A stretch of 64,000 bases of DNA, from NCBI GenBank assembly GCA_037178625.1, contig CM074146.1:992001-1056000 (forward strand), written 5' to 3'. Below are positions 1 through 12,136 of the stretch, piece by piece. Origin of the DNA: Skeletonema tropicum (Eukaryota; Bacillariophyta; Thalassiosirophyceae; Thalassiosirales; Thalassiosiraceae). The position numbers and the translations under genes were made by a program. Positions within the stretch are counted from its first letter, which is position 1. The number at the start of each line of letters is the position of its first letter. Under the pieces are notes generated by a model, which worked only from the letters and a program-made list of their open reading frames with translations, searched no databases and had not been told where the DNA came from.

Positions 1-341
1 ATGGCGTAATGTGAGGGCCAAGTATGATACCAAGCAGCAAAACATGTAGCATCCTTGAAGGCTAACACACGTATGTCCTCTTCCCTGCAGATGCAGGCTC
101 CGCATGCTTTTTACACTTTCAGAAAAGGATAAGTAGGTACATACTTTTACGAAGGAATGTGTTTGAGTGAAAGCATGCATGTACATTATCTTTGTTGCAG
201 AAATGTTGTAACCATTTACACTTCATTCTAATCAAATTCGACAATTTTAACACCAACACTTTCACTTGAATATACACAATACACTTCCACACTTCACACA
301 CAAAAGATCAAGACACTCATATAACAATAACAGACTCAAAC
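1..341. other. no gene recognised
   Basis: This is 3' flank of the PPTase gene at the window edge. A 60-codon minus-strand frame at 119-301 has no domain, signal or low-complexity feature that would support it. Confidence 0.5.
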
Positions 342-2120
342 TCATGTAGAATCCACCCCAACCAAAGCAGTCGTCAAAAAGTACTTTCCACCCTCCAATC
401 TCCTCCACGATGCATTCCTCACAACAATCCCCAACCGTTCATGAGATCCACTTTGTAAGTTCAATATAACCTTGGCTGTTCCATCGGGTAGTGGTGTGAT
501 TTCAGCTTCTTGGAATCCTACATATTCACAGAGGATGGGATGCATTGCTTTGTAGACACTTTCCTTGAGACTGGTGGATTGAATAATATTAAGTCATTAT
601 AAGTATACACCGACACGAAGACTGTAGATAATGTGGAAACAAACGACAGTAGCAGTAGCAAAGACTCACCTAAATCTCAACATGACCTCCTCACCAATCG
701 ATATCCCCAACTCGTCCACCAACCCACCCAATTCACTCCGTTCCTTCTCTGTTAGTATCCTTCGTTTTATTCGTTCACCACGAATACCGTCAATGTATTC
801 TATGTCGACTCCTATCCCTATCCTTTCCCGACTGTTGCTGCTGCTGTTGTTGGATGAGCAATCATCATCATCATCGTAGTAAATGGGGCAATCTTCTCTC
901 CATTGCACTTGATCCACCACCTCTCTAACATTCACCCCACCACCACTACCAACACCACCACCAACTCCACCACCAGCAACACTCACCGATTCATAAAACA
1001 GAGGATGAAACCTAGCCAAGCCAACCGCACACTCACCCCCCTTATGACTAATACTTCCGACCACCATTTCTGGTAGGATTGGTCTCCCGTGGGAATCTTT
1101 TTGGATTGGATTGGATGTTATTGTGTTGTAGAGACTACGTCGTCGTTTTTTGAGTGTTGTTGAGTTGTCGTCGTTGGATGTTGCTGTTGTTGCTGTTGAT
1201 GCCGACTCATTTGATGCAATTGGTTCGTTGTTTGATATCGACTCATTTGACACTATCGACTCATCCAATCCAACCGTCACATCATCATCATTCGACACAA
1301 CCATCAAATCCACATTCTCCTCCTCCACATCAACATGAAGCAACAATCTCTTGAGCGCCAAACGTAGCGCCACCCTTCCCAAATAATACGACCTTCGTGA
1401 CACGGGAGAAGATAGATGATTTGTAATGCCCCATTGATATTCTTGAGGATGGAGTATTTCTTTGATTGATAGTACGGATGATGGTGGTGGAATAGTGTGA
1501 TTGTCGTTATTGGACGCTGACGCTGCGTTCCTAATGTTGTTGGATGCTATTTCGATATCAGCAGAGAGGACAACACCAACACAATATCCTTCCGGTAAGG
1601 CATATGTAAACCAATGTGTTGCTGCTGCTGCTGCTGCTGCTTCTGCTGTGCCATCTTCTTCTTTTTCTTCTTTGTTTATTATTGAAAACGGTCGTTGCGT
1701 TGGATGATGTTGATGTTGTCGTCCTTGTCCACAATATAACGACACTCCTCCTCTCCCATGATGACGACGATGATGATGATGATGATGATGTGTCGAACGG
1801 TAAAGTAGTGAGCGGCGAACTACTACTGCTGCTTGCCATGCTAATAATTTTGAATTCATCGTCATCGCGCCAGTTATTATTGCAGCTGCATCGTTACTGC
1901 TGAAGGAATGGACTGTAATGGCATGTAGAAGAAGGAGGAGAAGTAATAGTATTGTTTGGTAGCGTCGGTTTGACATCATGGTTGCAATGATGTATGATGT
2001 TAGTTGTGTGCCGTGCGTGAGCGAGCGTGAGGTTTTGATGGATTTTAGTTTGTGCGTGTGATTGTTATGACAGTGCCTTTGTTGACATACACGATATTTA
2101 ATTGATACGTCTTGTATCAT
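342..2120 (-). CDS. 4'-phosphopantetheinyl transferase (Sfp/EntD-like), two exons
   Basis: The enzyme moves 4'-phosphopantetheine from CoA to a serine of acyl or peptidyl carrier proteins. Exon 1 is 670-2120 and exon 2 is 342-570; a 99-nt GT-AG intron (571-669) splits an AGT serine codon. Joined length is 559 codons from the first ATG. The pair of Met codons at 1979/1976 (residues 48-49) is the likelier start, because a poly-Leu signal-like segment ending HAITVHSF follows at once; Phe after the predicted cleavage resembles the diatom plastid presequence. Family motifs in order: RRSYYLGRVALR, GSISHKGGECAVG (about 357-367), GVDIE (437-441, metal-binding Asp/Glu) and FSLKESVYKA across the splice (483-492). 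His tracts, Ala/Glu tracts and Ser/Asn-rich inserts make it longer than typical 220-300 residue enzymes. The sequence upstream of GRVALR is the part amplified in the neighbouring array. Family call is firm; plastid location is inference. Confidence 0.88.
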
Positions 2121-3866
2121 TTTTAAATTATTATTATGCTACCTTCATCTTCATTCTCTCTCTAGAGCGCTACATCTTCATCTGTAGCTGTAGTCTGTTT
2201 CCATGTTGAACAACAGTGAATAGCGAATCATATCATCCATCGAAATCGAAGCACATCATTCATAGAATCCGCCTTTTCCTTGATATCTTCCTTTACAAAA
2301 GTCGTATGAAAGCAATGAGTGGTGATTTGGAATCCTCTCGTCAAGCCCTATCGATTGGTTGTAGTTTCAAAGCCATATACCGATCCCTTGTCAATGTACT
2401 CAACTAAAGCGACTCTAGCCCTAGAATCCCAATGCCGAGCGTCGAATCCACTCCAAAATTCGAAATTTCAACAAAAAAGCAACAAATAGACGACCATTCG
2501 AATCGTTGTTTCAAGATGAATCGATTTGTACAATAAACACTGCTCGGCCTCCTGCGTCGCCCTCGCAATAATAATAATACACTCCTTAACGATCAGCATC
2601 AGCATCAGCATCAGCACCCATTGTCAATGACAATTGTTACGTCTATATAATATCTCGAGGTAGTGTGATCCAGACAGTTGGTACGGGTGGGTGATGACGC
2701 TGCGCTGAAGAACGACCACTTTAATGCGGTGAGATCTATTCCATTAATAAACACTAAACACAGCTCGGGCAGGGGCCCTCGCTTTGCCCTCATCATCAAC
2801 TGGCCTAGCGTTGTATTCTGTATTCATTATCATCCTCCTCCTCCTCCACATCATTGCCATTGCCGACGATACCTTGTGACTTGTGGTTGTTGCTCTTGGC
2901 TGTGAACTCGCAATGATGACGGAGGAGTTGTGTTGGAGTATCGTAGCAGCAGTGGTAGTTGAGTGTGGAGTAGGTAGCTGCTTGTGGTTGATGGAGGAGC
3001 CGACGATGGAGGAGGAGTTGACGATGACGATGGAGTAGCAGCAGTGGTAGGTAGATGATGCTGCTGCTTGTTGGTAAATACTAACATCACTGGCCGAGCG
3101 AAGTCGAGGCAAGTGGATGTTGCGCAATGAATGATGGACAATGATGGACGGTACATGTGATATTGATATTGGACGGTACACGTAGGCAGACCACCCGTGC
3201 CAACCTATCATTGACGGCGCTGATCTATGCTTCTGTCTTCAGCGAAGCGTTCTTAGGCCCGGGGGGGCGAGCTGCGATTATTGTTGGATGCGCCCGTAAC
3301 TATTGTCAGGATCTTACCAGATGAAGGTGCTCGCTTTTTTTGATTTTCGACGTGCCAATTGTCATGATGTTATCGTTGCATTAAAGCGGTCGTTCTTTTG
3401 CGAGGGCTTTGCCCGAGCAGTGTTTAGATTTTGTTGCGTCAAGATGGTACCGATCGATAGAGCTTCAGAAGAGCTTTCTAACGGTGGTCATATTGTATTA
3501 TGACTTGGTCAATTTTGGACCTCTCTTTTGAAATTTGGGCTGCGGAGGTGGATTTGCAAGCTGTCGGGGCTTTCTAGACCCGTTTTTGACCGATTCGAAT
3601 TGTGAAAAGTCGTCTAATCGGTATCATTATACGCCGAATCGATAGAGCACGATGAGAGCTTTCCAAAACGACACTTGTCGTCCCCATTGGGCCGCTAAAA
3701 CGGAAGATACGACCGTTAGTGTCATTGTGAGCTGCATGCAACTTCGTTCGCTTCAAAGGTGATGGTCAAAAAATCAAAAGTGAATGCCGGATTCGCAAAT
3801 CAAGATGTCCGTCTCAAATAACATACCGCTGATCGATCATCGATCTCCAACGTCATCATCTTCATC
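2121..3866. other. non-PPTase part of the tandem unit (described once, in unit 1)
   Basis: This stretch recurs in every unit. It holds (CAGCAT)n at about 2595, a 20-nt box AAGAACGACCACTTTAATGC at 2708-2727 whose inverted copy (19 of 20 bases) lies at 3378-3397, and related CTAAACAC-GCTCGGGC-CCCTCGC boxes at about 2753 (+) and 3399-3426 (-), with a looser one at 2534. A second motif pair, CGATAGAGC followed by GAGCTTTC, occurs near 3453-3480 and 3640-3665. Several frames of 60-155 codons stay open, but their products are low-complexity His/Ser/Thr runs, so I do not call genes. Confidence 0.6.
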
Positions 3867-4617
3867 GTAGCGCCACCCTTCCCAAATAATACGACCTTCG
3901 TGACACGGGAGAAGATAGATGATTTGTAATGCCCCATTGATATTCTTGAGGATGGAGTATTTCTTTGATTGATAGTACGGATGATGGTGGTGGAATAGTG
4001 TGATTGTCGTTATTGGACGCTGACGCTGCGTTCCTAATGTTGTTGGATGCTATTTCGATATCAGCAGAGAGGACAACACCAACACAATATCCTTCCGGTA
4101 AGGCATATGTAAACCAATGTGTTGCTGCTGCTGCTGCTTCTGCTTCTGCTGTGCCATCTTCTTCTTTTTCTTCTTTGTTTATTATTGAAAACGGTCGTTG
4201 CGTTGGATGATGTTGATGTTGTCGTCCTTGTCCACAATATAACGACACTCCTCCTCTCCCATGATGACGACGATGATGATGATGATGATGATGTGTCGAA
4301 CGGTAAAGTAGTGAGCGGCGAACTACTACTGCTGCTTGCCATGCTAATAATTTTGAATTCATCGTCATCGCGCCAGTTATTATTGCAGCTGCATCGTTGC
4401 TGAAGGAATGGACTGTAATGGCATGAAGAAGGAGGAGAAGTAATAGTATTGTTTGGTAGCGTCGGTTTGACATCATGGTTGCAATGATGTATGATGTTAG
4501 TTGTGTGCCGTGCGTGAGCGAGCGTGAGGTTTTGATGGATTTTAGTTTGTGCGTGTGATTGTTATGACAGTGCCTTTGTTGACATACACGATATTTAATT
4601 GATACGTCTTGTATCAT
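3862..4617 (-). pseudogene. truncated PPTase copy, unit 2
   Basis: The frame keeps the first 251 codons of the PPTase, including the signal-like leader, and stops in junction sequence just after GRVALR, so the GVDIE and KES motifs are absent. This is the most divergent copy. It alone reads GTTGCTGAAGG near 4396, where the intact gene has GTTACTGCTGAAGG and the later copies have GTTACTGAAGG. Its upstream flank (about 4710-4740) is also rearranged, which explains the 2495-bp period. Confidence 0.9.
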
Positions 4618-6356
4618 TTTTAAATTATTATTATGCTACCTTCATCTTCATTCTCTCTCTAGAGCGCTACATCTTCATCTGTAGCTGTAGTCTGTTTCCA
4701 TGTTGAACAACTAACTGTGAATAGCGAATCATCATCAAAGCACATCATTCATAGAATCCGCCTTTTCCTTGATATCTTCCTTTACAAAAGTCGTATGAAA
4801 GCAATGAGTGGTGATTTGGAATCCTCTCGTCAAGCCCTATCGATTGGTTGTAGTTTCAAAGCCATATACCGATCCCTTGTCAATGTACTCAACTAAAGCG
4901 ACTCTAGCCCTAGAATCCCAATGCCGAGCGTCGAATCCACTCCAAAATTCGAAATTTCAACAAAAAAGCAACAAATAGACGACCATTCGAATCGTTGTTT
5001 CAAGATGAATCGATTTGTACAATAAACACTGCTCGGCCTCCTGCGTCGCCCTCGCAATAATAATAATACACTCCTTAACGATCAGCATCAGCATCAGCAT
5101 CAGCATCAGCACCCATTGTCAATGACAATTGTTACGTCTATATAATATCTCGAGGTAGTGTGATCCAGACAGTTGGTACGGGTGGGTGATGACGCTGCGC
5201 TGAAGAACGACCACTTTAATGCGGTGAGATCTATTCCATTAATAAACACTAAACACAGCTCGGGCAGGGGCCCTCGCTTTGCCCTCATCATCAACTGGCC
5301 TAGCGTTGTATTCTGTATTCATTATCATCCTCCTCCTCCTCCACATCATTGCCATTGCCGACGATACCTTGTGACTTGTGGTTGTTGCTCTTGGCTGTGA
5401 ACTCGCAATGATGACGGAGGAGTTGTGTTGGAGTATCGTAGCAGCAGTGGTAGTTGAGTGTGGAGTAGGTAGCTGCTTGTGGTTGATGGAGGAGCCGACG
5501 ATGGAGGAGGAGTTGACGATGACGATGGAGTAGCAGCAGTGGTAGGTAGATGATGCTGCTGCTTGTTGGTAAATACTAACATCACTGGCCGAGCGAAGTC
5601 GAGGCAAGTGGATGTTGCGCAATGAATGATGGACAATGATGGACGGTACATGTGATATTGATATTGGACGGTACACGTAGGCAGACCACCCGTGCCAACC
5701 TATCATTGACGGCGCTGATCTATGCTTCTGTCTTCAGCGAAGCGTTCTTAGGCCCGGGGGGGCGAGCTGCGATTATTGTTGGATGCGCCCGTAACTATTG
5801 TCAGGATCTTACCAGATGAAGGTGCTCGCTTTTTTTGATTTTCGACGTGCCAATTGTCATGATGTTATCGTTGCATTAAAGCGGTCGTTCTTTTGCGAGG
5901 GCTTTGCCCGAGCAGTGTTTAGATTTTGTTGCGTCAAGATGGTACCGATCGATAGAGCTTCAGAAGAGCTTTCTAACGGTGGTCATATTGTATTATGACT
6001 TGGTCAATTTTGGACCTCTCTTTTGAAATTTGGGCTGCGGAGGTGGATTTGCAAGCTGTCGGGGCTTTCTAGACCCGTTTTTGACCGATTCGAATTGTGA
6101 AAAGTCGTCTAATCGGTATCATTATACGCCGAATCGATAGAGCACGATGAGAGCTTTCCAAAACGACACTTGTCGTCCCCATTGGGCCGCTAAAACGGAA
6201 GATACGACCGTTAGTGTCATTGTGAGCTGCATGCAACTTCGTTCGCTTCAAAGGTGATGGTCAAAAAATCAAAAGTGAATGCCGGATTCGCAAATCAAGA
6301 TGTCCGTCTCAAATAACATACCGCTGATCGATCATCGATCTCCAACGTCATCATCT

Positions 6357-7112
6357 TCATCGTAGCGCCACCCTTCCCAAATAATACGACCTTCGTGACA
6401 CGGGAGAAGATAGATGATTTGTAATGCCCCATTGATATTCTTGAGGATGGAGTATTTCTTTGATTGATAGTACGGATGATGGTGGTGGAATAGTGTGATT
6501 GTCGTTATTGGACGCTGACGCTGCGTTCCTAATGTTGTTGGATGCTATTTCGATATCAGCAGAGAGGACAACACCAACACAATATCCTTCCGGTAAGGCA
6601 TATGTAAACCAATGTGTTGCTGCTGCTGCTGCTTCTGCTTCTGCTGTGCCATCTTCTTCTTTTTCTTCTTTGTTTATTATTGAAAACGGTCGTTGCGTTG
6701 GATGATGTTGATGTTGTCGTCCTTGTCCACAATATAACGACACTCCTCCTCTCCCATGATGACGACGATGATGATGATGATGATGATGTGTCGAACGGTA
6801 AAGTAGTGAGCGGCGAACTACTACTGCTGCTTGCCATGCTAATAATTTTGAATTCATCGTCATCGCGCCAGTTATTATTGCAGCTGCATCGTTACTGAAG
6901 GAATGGACTGTAATGGCATGAAGAAGGAGGAGAAGTAATAGTATTGTTTGGTAGCGTCGGTTTGACATCATGGTTGCAATGATGTATGATGTTAGTTGTG
7001 TGCCGTGCGTGAGCGAGCGTGAGGTTTTGATGGATTTTAGTTTGTGCGTGTGATTGTTATGACAGTGCCTTTGTTGACATACACGATATTTAATTGATAC
7101 GTCTTGTATCAT
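6357..7112 (-). pseudogene. truncated PPTase copy, unit 3
   Basis: This 251-codon fragment matches the predicted proteins of units 2, 9 and 10, with the Ala tract AEAEAAAAAT. It can serve as the reference form of the array. The stop again comes from the unit junction. Confidence 0.9.
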
Positions 7113-8859
7113 TTTTAAATTATTATTATGCTACCTTCATCTTCATTCTCTCTCTAGAGCGCTACATCTTCATCTGTAGCTGTAGTCTGTTTCCATGTTG
7201 AACAACAGTGAATAGCGAATCATATCATCCATCGAAATCGAAGCACATCATTCATAGAATCCGCCTTTTCCTTGATATCTTCCTTTACAAAAGTCGTATG
7301 AAAGCAATGAGTGGTGATTTGGAATCCTCTCGTCAAGCCCTATCGATTGGTTGTAGTTTCAAAGCCATATACCGATCCCTTGTCAATGTACTCAACTAAA
7401 GCGACTCTAGCCCTAGAATCCCAATGCCGAGCGTCGAATCCACTCCAAAATTCGAAATTTCAACAAAAAAGCAACAAATAGACGACCATTCGAATCGTTG
7501 TTTCAAGATGAATCGATTTGTACAATAAACACTGCTCGGCCTCCTGCGTCGCCCTCGCAATAATAATAATACACTCCTTAACGATCAGCATCAGCATCAG
7601 CATCAGCATCAGCACCCATTGTCAATGACAATTGTTACGTCTATATAATATCTCGAGGTAGTGTGATCCAGACAGTTGGTACGGGTGGGTGATGACGCTG
7701 CGCTGAAGAACGACCACTTTAATGCGGTGAGATCTATTCCATTAATAAACACTAAACACAGCTCGGGCAGGGGCCCTCGCTTTGCCCTCATCATCAACTG
7801 GCCTAGCGTTGTATTCTGTATTCATTATCATCCTCCTCCTCCTCCACATCATTGCCATTGCCGACGATACCTTGTGACTTGTGGTTGTTGCTCTTGGCTG
7901 TGAACTCGCAATGATGACGGAGGAGTTGTGTTGGAGTATCGTAGCAGCAGTGGTAGTTGAGTGTGGAGTAGGTAGCTGCTTGTGGTTGATGGAGGAGCCG
8001 ACGATGGAGGAGGAGTTGACGATGACGATGGAGTAGCAGCAGTGGTAGGTAGATGATGCTGCTGCTTGTTGGTAAATACTAACATCACTGGCCGAGCGAA
8101 GTCGAGGCAAGTGGATGTTGCGCAATGAATGATGGACAATGATGGACGGTACATGTGATATTGATATTGGACGGTACACGTAGGCAGACCACCCGTGCCA
8201 ACCTATCATTGACGGCGCTGATCTATGCTTCTGTCTTCAGCGAAGCGTTCTTAGGCCCGGGGGGGCGAGCTGCGATTATTGTTGGATGCGCCCGTAACTA
8301 TTGTCAGGATCTTACCAGATGAAGGTGCTCGCTTTTTTTGATTTTCGACGTGCCAATTGTCATGATGTTATCGTTGCATTAAAGCGGTCGTTCTTTTGCG
8401 AGGGCTTTGCCCGAGCAGTGTTTAGATTTTGTTGCGTCAAGATGGTACCGATCGATAGAGCTTCAGAAGAGCTTTCTAACGGTGGTCATATTGTATTATG
8501 ACTTGGTCAATTTTGGACCTCTCTTTTGAAATTTGGGCTGCGGAGGTGGATTTGCAAGCTGTCGGGGCTTTCTAGACCCGTTTTTGACCGATTCGAATTG
8601 TGAAAAGTCGTCTAATCGGTATCATTATACGCCGAATCGATAGAGCACGATGAGAGCTTTCCAAAACGACACTTGTCGTCCCCATTGGGCCGCTAAAACG
8701 GAAGATACGACCGTTAGTGTCATTGTGAGCTGCATGCAACTTCGTTCGCTTCAAAGGTGATGGTCAAAAAATCAAAAGTGAATGCCGGATTCGCAAATCA
8801 AGATGTCCGTCTCAAATAACATACCGCTGATCGATCATCGATCTCCAACGTCATCATCT

Positions 8860-9621
8860 TCATCGTAGCGCCACCCTTCCCAAATAATACGACCTTCGTG
8901 ACACGGGAGAAGATAGATGATTTGTAATGCCCCATTGATATTCTTGAGGATGGAGTATTTCTTTGATTGATAGTACGGATGATGGTGGTGGAATAGTGTG
9001 ATTGTCGTTATTGGACGCTGACGCTGCGTTCCTAATGTTGTTGGATGCTATTTCGATATCAGCAGAGAGGACAACACCAACACAATATCCTTCCGGTAAG
9101 GCATATGTAAACCAATGTGTTGCTGCTGCTGCTGCTTCTGCTTCTGCTTCTGCTGTGCCATCTTCTTCTTTTTCTTCTTTGTTTATTATTGAAAACGGTC
9201 GTTGCGTTGGATGATGTTGATGTTGTCGTCCTTGTCCACAATATAACGACACTCCTCCTCTCCCATGATGACGACGATGATGATGATGATGATGATGTGT
9301 CGAACGGTAAAGTAGTGAGCGGCGAACTACTACTGCTGCTTGCCATGCTAATAATTTTGAATTCATCGTCATCGCGCCAGTTATTATTGCAGCTGCATCG
9401 TTACTGAAGGAATGGACTGTAATGGCATGAAGAAGGAGGAGAAGTAATAGTATTGTTTGGTAGCGTCGGTTTGACATCATGGTTGCAATGATGTATGATG
9501 TTAGTTGTGTGCCGTGCGTGAGCGAGCGTGAGGTTTTGATGGATTTTAGTTTGTGCGTGTGATTGTTATGACAGTGCCTTTGTTGACATACACGATATTT
9601 AATTGATACGTCTTGTATCAT
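8860..9621 (-). pseudogene. truncated PPTase copy, unit 4
   Basis: This 253-codon fragment carries one extra Glu-Ala pair (AEAEAEAAAAAT) from a TCTGCT expansion near 9145. The noncoding CAGCAT block in this unit has five copies. Confidence 0.9.
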
Positions 9622-11374
9622 TTTTAAATTATTATTATGCTACCTTCATCTTCATTCTCTCTCTAGAGCGCTACATCTTCATCTGTAGCTGTAGTCTGTT
9701 TCCATGTTGAACAACAGTGAATAGCGAATCATATCATCCATCGAAATCGAAGCACATCATTCATAGAATCCGCCTTTTCCTTGATATCTTCCTTTACAAA
9801 AGTCGTATGAAAGCAATGAGTGGTGATTTGGAATCCTCTCGTCAAGCCCTATCGATTGGTTGTAGTTTCAAAGCCATATACCGATCCCTTGTCAATGTAC
9901 TCAACTAAAGCGACTCTAGCCCTAGAATCCCAATGCCGAGCGTCGAATCCACTCCAAAATTCGAAATTTCAACAAAAAAGCAACAAATAGACGACCATTC
10001 GAATCGTTGTTTCAAGATGAATCGATTTGTACAATAAACACTGCTCGGCCTCCTGCGTCGCCCTCGCAATAATAATAATACACTCCTTAACGATCAGCAT
10101 CAGCATCAGCATCAGCATCAGCATCAGCACCCATTGTCAATGACAATTGTTACGTCTATATAATATCTCGAGGTAGTGTGATCCAGACAGTTGGTACGGG
10201 TGGGTGATGACGCTGCGCTGAAGAACGACCACTTTAATGCGGTGAGATCTATTCCATTAATAAACACTAAACACAGCTCGGGCAGGGGCCCTCGCTTTGC
10301 CCTCATCATCAACTGGCCTAGCGTTGTATTCTGTATTCATTATCATCCTCCTCCTCCTCCACATCATTGCCATTGCCGACGATACCTTGTGACTTGTGGT
10401 TGTTGCTCTTGGCTGTGAACTCGCAATGATGACGGAGGAGTTGTGTTGGAGTATCGTAGCAGCAGTGGTAGTTGAGTGTGGAGTAGGTAGCTGCTTGTGG
10501 TTGATGGAGGAGCCGACGATGGAGGAGGAGTTGACGATGACGATGGAGTAGCAGCAGTGGTAGGTAGATGATGCTGCTGCTTGTTGGTAAATACTAACAT
10601 CACTGGCCGAGCGAAGTCGAGGCAAGTGGATGTTGCGCAATGAATGATGGACAATGATGGACGGTACATGTGATATTGATATTGGACGGTACACGTAGGC
10701 AGACCACCCGTGCCAACCTATCATTGACGGCGCTGATCTATGCTTCTGTCTTCAGCGAAGCGTTCTTAGGCCCGGGGGGGCGAGCTGCGATTATTGTTGG
10801 ATGCGCCCGTAACTATTGTCAGGATCTTACCAGATGAAGGTGCTCGCTTTTTTTGATTTTCGACGTGCCAATTGTCATGATGTTATCGTTGCATTAAAGC
10901 GGTCGTTCTTTTGCGAGGGCTTTGCCCGAGCAGTGTTTAGATTTTGTTGCGTCAAGATGGTACCGATCGATAGAGCTTCAGAAGAGCTTTCTAACGGTGG
11001 TCATATTGTATTATGACTTGGTCAATTTTGGACCTCTCTTTTGAAATTTGGGCTGCGGAGGTGGATTTGCAAGCTGTCGGGGCTTTCTAGACCCGTTTTT
11101 GACCGATTCGAATTGTGAAAAGTCGTCTAATCGGTATCATTATACGCCGAATCGATAGAGCACGATGAGAGCTTTCCAAAACGACACTTGTCGTCCCCAT
11201 TGGGCCGCTAAAACGGAAGATACGACCGTTAGTGTCATTGTGAGCTGCATGCAACTTCGTTCGCTTCAAAGGTGATGGTCAAAAAATCAAAAGTGAATGC
11301 CGGATTCGCAAATCAAGATGTCCGTCTCAAATAACATACCGCTGATCGATCATCGATCTCCAACGTCATCATCT

Positions 11375-12136
11375 TCATCGTAGCGCCACCCTTCCCAAAT
11401 AATACGACCTTCGTGACACGGGAGAAGATAGATGATTTGTAATGCCCCATTGATATTCTTGAGGATGGAGTATTTCTTTGATTGATAGTACGGATGATGG
11501 TGGTGGAATAGTGTGATTGTCGTTATTGGACGCTGACGCTGCGTTCCTAATGTTGTTGGATGCTATTTCGATATCAGCAGAGAGGACAACACCAACACAA
11601 TATCCTTCCGGTAAGGCATATGTAAACCAATGTGTTGCTGCTGCTGCTGCTGCTGCTTCTGCTTCTGCTGTGCCATCTTCTTCTTTTTCTTCTTTGTTTA
11701 TTATTGAAAACGGTCGTTGCGTTGGATGATGTTGATGTTGTCGTCCTTGTCCACAATATAACGACACTCCTCCTCTCCCATGATGACGACGATGATGATG
11801 ATGATGATGATGTGTCGAACGGTAAAGTAGTGAGCGGCGAACTACTACTGCTGCTTGCCATGCTAATAATTTTGAATTCATCGTCATCGCGCCAGTTATT
11901 ATTGCAGCTGCATCGTTACTGAAGGAATGGACTGTAATGGCATGAAGAAGGAGGAGAAGTAATAGTATTGTTTGGTAGCGTCGGTTTGACATCATGGTTG
12001 CAATGATGTATGATGTTAGTTGTGTGCCGTGCGTGAGCGAGCGTGAGGTTTTGATGGATTTTAGTTTGTGCGTGTGATTGTTATGACAGTGCCTTTGTTG
12101 ACATACACGATATTTAATTGATACGTCTTGTATCAT
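11375..12136 (-). pseudogene. truncated PPTase copy, unit 5
   Basis: This 253-codon fragment has two extra Ala codons. The unit also has a TCCAC-type 5-bp duplication near 12470 and an interrupted CAGCAT block (CAGCAATCAGCAT) near 12624, both private to this copy. Confidence 0.9.

Noticed and set aside
1616..1903. Plus-strand poly-Leu frames across the PPTase gene and its copies
   Set aside because: They are antisense readings of CTG/CAT-type codon repeats in the PPTase Ala and His tracts.
2744..3211. 155- and 101-codon minus-strand frames repeated in every array unit
   Set aside because: Products are low-complexity Ser/Thr/His/Tyr text in overlapping frames with no domain; conservation among units is explained by recent duplication.
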